Part shown: in pieces, positions 62,440-64,000 of the stretch
Layout: each line of letters starts with the position of its first letter
Position numbering within the stretch: the first letter of the stretch is position 1
Assembly (NCBI GenBank): GCA_963585895.1
Contig: OY757939.1
Span: 38,872,956-38,936,955 of the forward strand
Source of the DNA: Sepioteuthis lessoniana
Lineage: Eukaryota > Mollusca > Cephalopoda > Myopsida > Loliginidae
Direction: 5' to 3'
DNA: 64,000 nt
Position numbers and translations under genes: made by a program
The notes under the pieces: model-generated
What the model saw: only the letters and a program-made list of their open reading frames with translations
Told to the model about the DNA's origin: nothing
Database searches by the model: none

Positions 62440-63059
62440 GTGAAGGAAAACGAAAGAACAGAAAAGAAGAAAGACATTTATGTTCATGGACTGTTCATTT
62501 ATTATATATTTTGACACTTTGAATGTGTATATAATTATAGTAAAAGATTCATGTATTTTTATGTTACCACGTGGTCTAAGTTGTTCTTTGCAGTTCTGCT
62601 ACGAATTTGTTGTGTCACATTTCCTTTTCAGCTTCTATTCGCCTTATGTTATCTTGCTTTGAATTGTCCTATAAATTCCTTTAAAATATCACACGGGAAA
62701 CCGGAGTTGCCGACTACTACAATATAATATTATTACGTCTCAACCTAGAGGTCCATATCTTCAATTGTCTAGGGGAGGAAGGAAAGCGACCCGGTGGGTG
62801 TGTGGATAGTGTGAAATTTGGAACCCCTTGCCAGCGGCGGTCAGTCTAGCCCTAAATTAATCCCTCACATAATATGCCAGTTCTTATATGCCTGAGAGAA
62901 AAACTCTGAACGAGGACTTATTCTAGAAGGGATCAAGTGCCAACCTGTCCCGTCTTCACACGTGCGAAAATAAAACGCCGTTCTGGGATAAAAATAAATT
63001 CTTCGCGTCACAATAGCAGTCATCCCACTTGCATCGTCTCAATGGGATATCACGTGACA
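61877..63059. mobile_element. 1183-bp TIR element with 4-bp target duplication
   Basis: 47-bp TIRs (61877-61923 and 63013-63059) differ at two positions. They begin TGTCACGTGATATCCCA and contain an internal ATCCCAC…GTGGGAT hairpin. 'atag' flanks both sides (61873-61876, 63060-63063). No transposase; the interior has CCAAT-like 'tgattggctggg' and a CT microsatellite. A 4-bp duplication would fit Sola-like elements among others, which is inference. Non-autonomous DNA transposon. Confidence 0.85.
62379..62437. repeat. (CT)n microsatellite
   Basis: Pure CT, inside the TIR element. Confidence 0.98.
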
Positions 63060-63119
63060 ATAGTGATAAAAAGACCAAAGGTTTTATTCATAAAGAGAGT
63101 AAATGTGTAAAAGATTGCA

Positions 63120-63170
63120 GGTTAACTAAGCGGTTTCGTTCATCGCTCAACAGAGCCAAATCGAGGATAA
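63120..63170 (-). ncRNA. Hammerhead-like motif downstream of PLE C-terminus
   Basis: Minus strand: GGCU, CUGUUGA (A6 is U), GCGAUGAAC, GAA, AC…GU, U, AACC. Stem I pairs three of four (C-A mismatch). It lies about 100 bp past the stop of the PLE frame on the same strand, where a pseudo-LTR hammerhead is expected. Stem II is poor. Confidence 0.4.
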
Positions 63171-63254
63171 TATAGGTTTATATAAACAAACACAAGGGGA
63201 AATATGTTGGGTGAAAGGGGAAAAAAATGTGTTGAAGACTATATCGAAATAGTA

Positions 63255-63530
63255 TTACGTCATAGCAAACATTCTTTGTTTACAGAGGGACGGTCTGCTA
63301 GACAAAATATGAATTGTCTCCAATACTTTTAAATCAAAAGAAGAATGTGACTTTCTCAGTATAGAAAACAAGTCAATACTAAATTTCTCACCACAGTCAC
63401 AGTTATTAATAAGGTGTTCTGCAATTGATGATCCGTATGTATTCTTAACATTATCAATCAAGCCAACATTAAAACTATACATTTTCATAAGGAACATTCT
63501 GTTTAATTCTGGAATTCAGTCTTTTATTAG
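63255..63530 (-). pseudogene. PLE C-terminal (GIY-YIG region) remnant 1
   Basis: Open frame 63497-63255, extendable upstream: NVPYENVYSFN-type lead, GSSIAEHLINNCDCGEKFSI, DLFSILRKSHSSFDLKVLET, IHILSSRPSLCKQRMF, stop. The pattern (I-EHL--N-C…F-IL--…-DLKVLETI-I---PSLCKQ) is the usual end of GIY-YIG-bearing PLE proteins. A different PLE lineage from the one at 2.45 kb. The catalytic GIY and YIG motifs lie upstream and are not seen. Confidence 0.72.
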
Positions 63531-63619
63531 TTCTTCCTATTTAGTATAAATCACGACTACATTTAGATAAATAAAATAACAATTATGATGAGAGGAATGG
63601 AAGTCTTTATGGAGAGACG

Positions 63620-63907
63620 TCAGGATTGGTTTTGTGTTGAAGACAACACATACATCGGCTGAAAAATAACACTTTGGAACAGCTTGAGAGACGGCTGACC
63701 GGACAAAATATAAATAGTTTCCAATACTTTTAAATGGAATGAAGAATGTGACTTACTCAGAAAAGAGAATAAGTCAACACTGAATTTCTCAGCATTTTCA
63801 CGATTATCAATATGCAATCGATGGCTCGTGTACATTCTTAAGATTATCATTCGGGCCAACATTAAACTTAAATATTTTCGTTGGGACATGCTGTTTGATT
63901 CTCGCAT
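63620..63907 (-). pseudogene. PLE C-terminal remnant 2
   Basis: Minus strand: RLHIDNRENAEKFSVDLFSF, LSKSHSSFHLKVLETIYILS, GQPSLKLFQ. Clearly homologous to the copy 120 bp to the left (same words), with the EHL motif lost and the end diverged after PSL. The two lie in the same orientation, so a direct duplication or two insertions. Confidence 0.72.
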
Positions 63908-64000
63908 TAAACTGTGATTAAAACGTTTTAAAAGTTTTCATTTTCTAGTTTTTTTTTTACAGACCAGTAAGCTCATATTATGATCCTCTGCGCTGTTTTA
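63908..64000. other. Window edge, unassigned
   Basis: T-run near 63950, nothing recognised. Confidence 0.4.

Overview
This window reads as nuclear DNA of a cephalopod mollusc, most likely an octopus. The assignment is an inference from its repeats. It is AT-rich and full of (TG)n, (GA)n, (TA)n and (GATA)n microsatellites. It is packed with tRNA-derived SINEs of cephalopod style whose 3' ends read 'cattaaataacccacgaagg…tatgccattaaa'. It also carries RTE-type LINE 3' ends finishing in (ATG)n, Penelope-like elements (PLEs) and mariner transposons. There is no operon structure and no bacterial gene. I found no host protein-coding exon, tRNA, rRNA or snRNA gene that I could defend. Every coding segment I recognise belongs to a transposable element, and all are damaged.

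Layout. 0.7-5 kb: a minisatellite, a 5'-truncated PLE with a hammerhead motif on the opposite strand, and an RTE 3' end. 5-16 kb: SINEs, a 300-bp tandem duplication, a 34-bp minisatellite, then head-to-tail 3' ends of a LINE whose C-terminus looks like a restriction-like endonuclease (called the RLE-LINE here); one copy is split by a fold-back PLE insertion. 16-33 kb: sparse, with RTE fragments, a mariner remnant, a 63-bp tandem array grown from a SINE tail, a second 34-bp minisatellite, a SINE nested in a SINE, and an 80-bp-arm inverted repeat holding a tRNA-like SINE and a well-formed hammerhead motif. 33-42 kb: nested SINEs, LTR-like pieces, a 190-bp inverted repeat, two RLE-LINE copies, an RTE fragment and a GC-richer unassigned island. 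42-45 kb: a degenerate AT satellite with a Tigger-like remnant. 45-50 kb: a repeated family carrying a solo LTR, then a complete-length mariner with TIRs and TA target site. 50-57 kb: SINEs, a third mariner, an LTR and the longest RTE copy, with endonuclease and reverse transcriptase remnants. 57-64 kb: SINEs, a 53-bp tandem repeat, a head-to-head PLE terminus pair with hammerhead motifs, a 1.18-kb TIR element with a 4-bp target duplication, and two PLE C-terminal remnants.

How the parts relate. Autonomous families (RTE, RLE-LINE, PLE, mariner, LTR elements) and non-autonomous families (SINE families I label A to F, MITE-like elements) are nested in one another. Several nestings have readable target-site duplications that order the insertions in time. 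Families A and D share one 3' tail, which suggests that one LINE mobilised both. The most interesting thread is the recurrence of hammerhead-ribozyme cores, usually as inverted pairs at PLE-type termini. I see no evidence of an entirely new enzymatic system.
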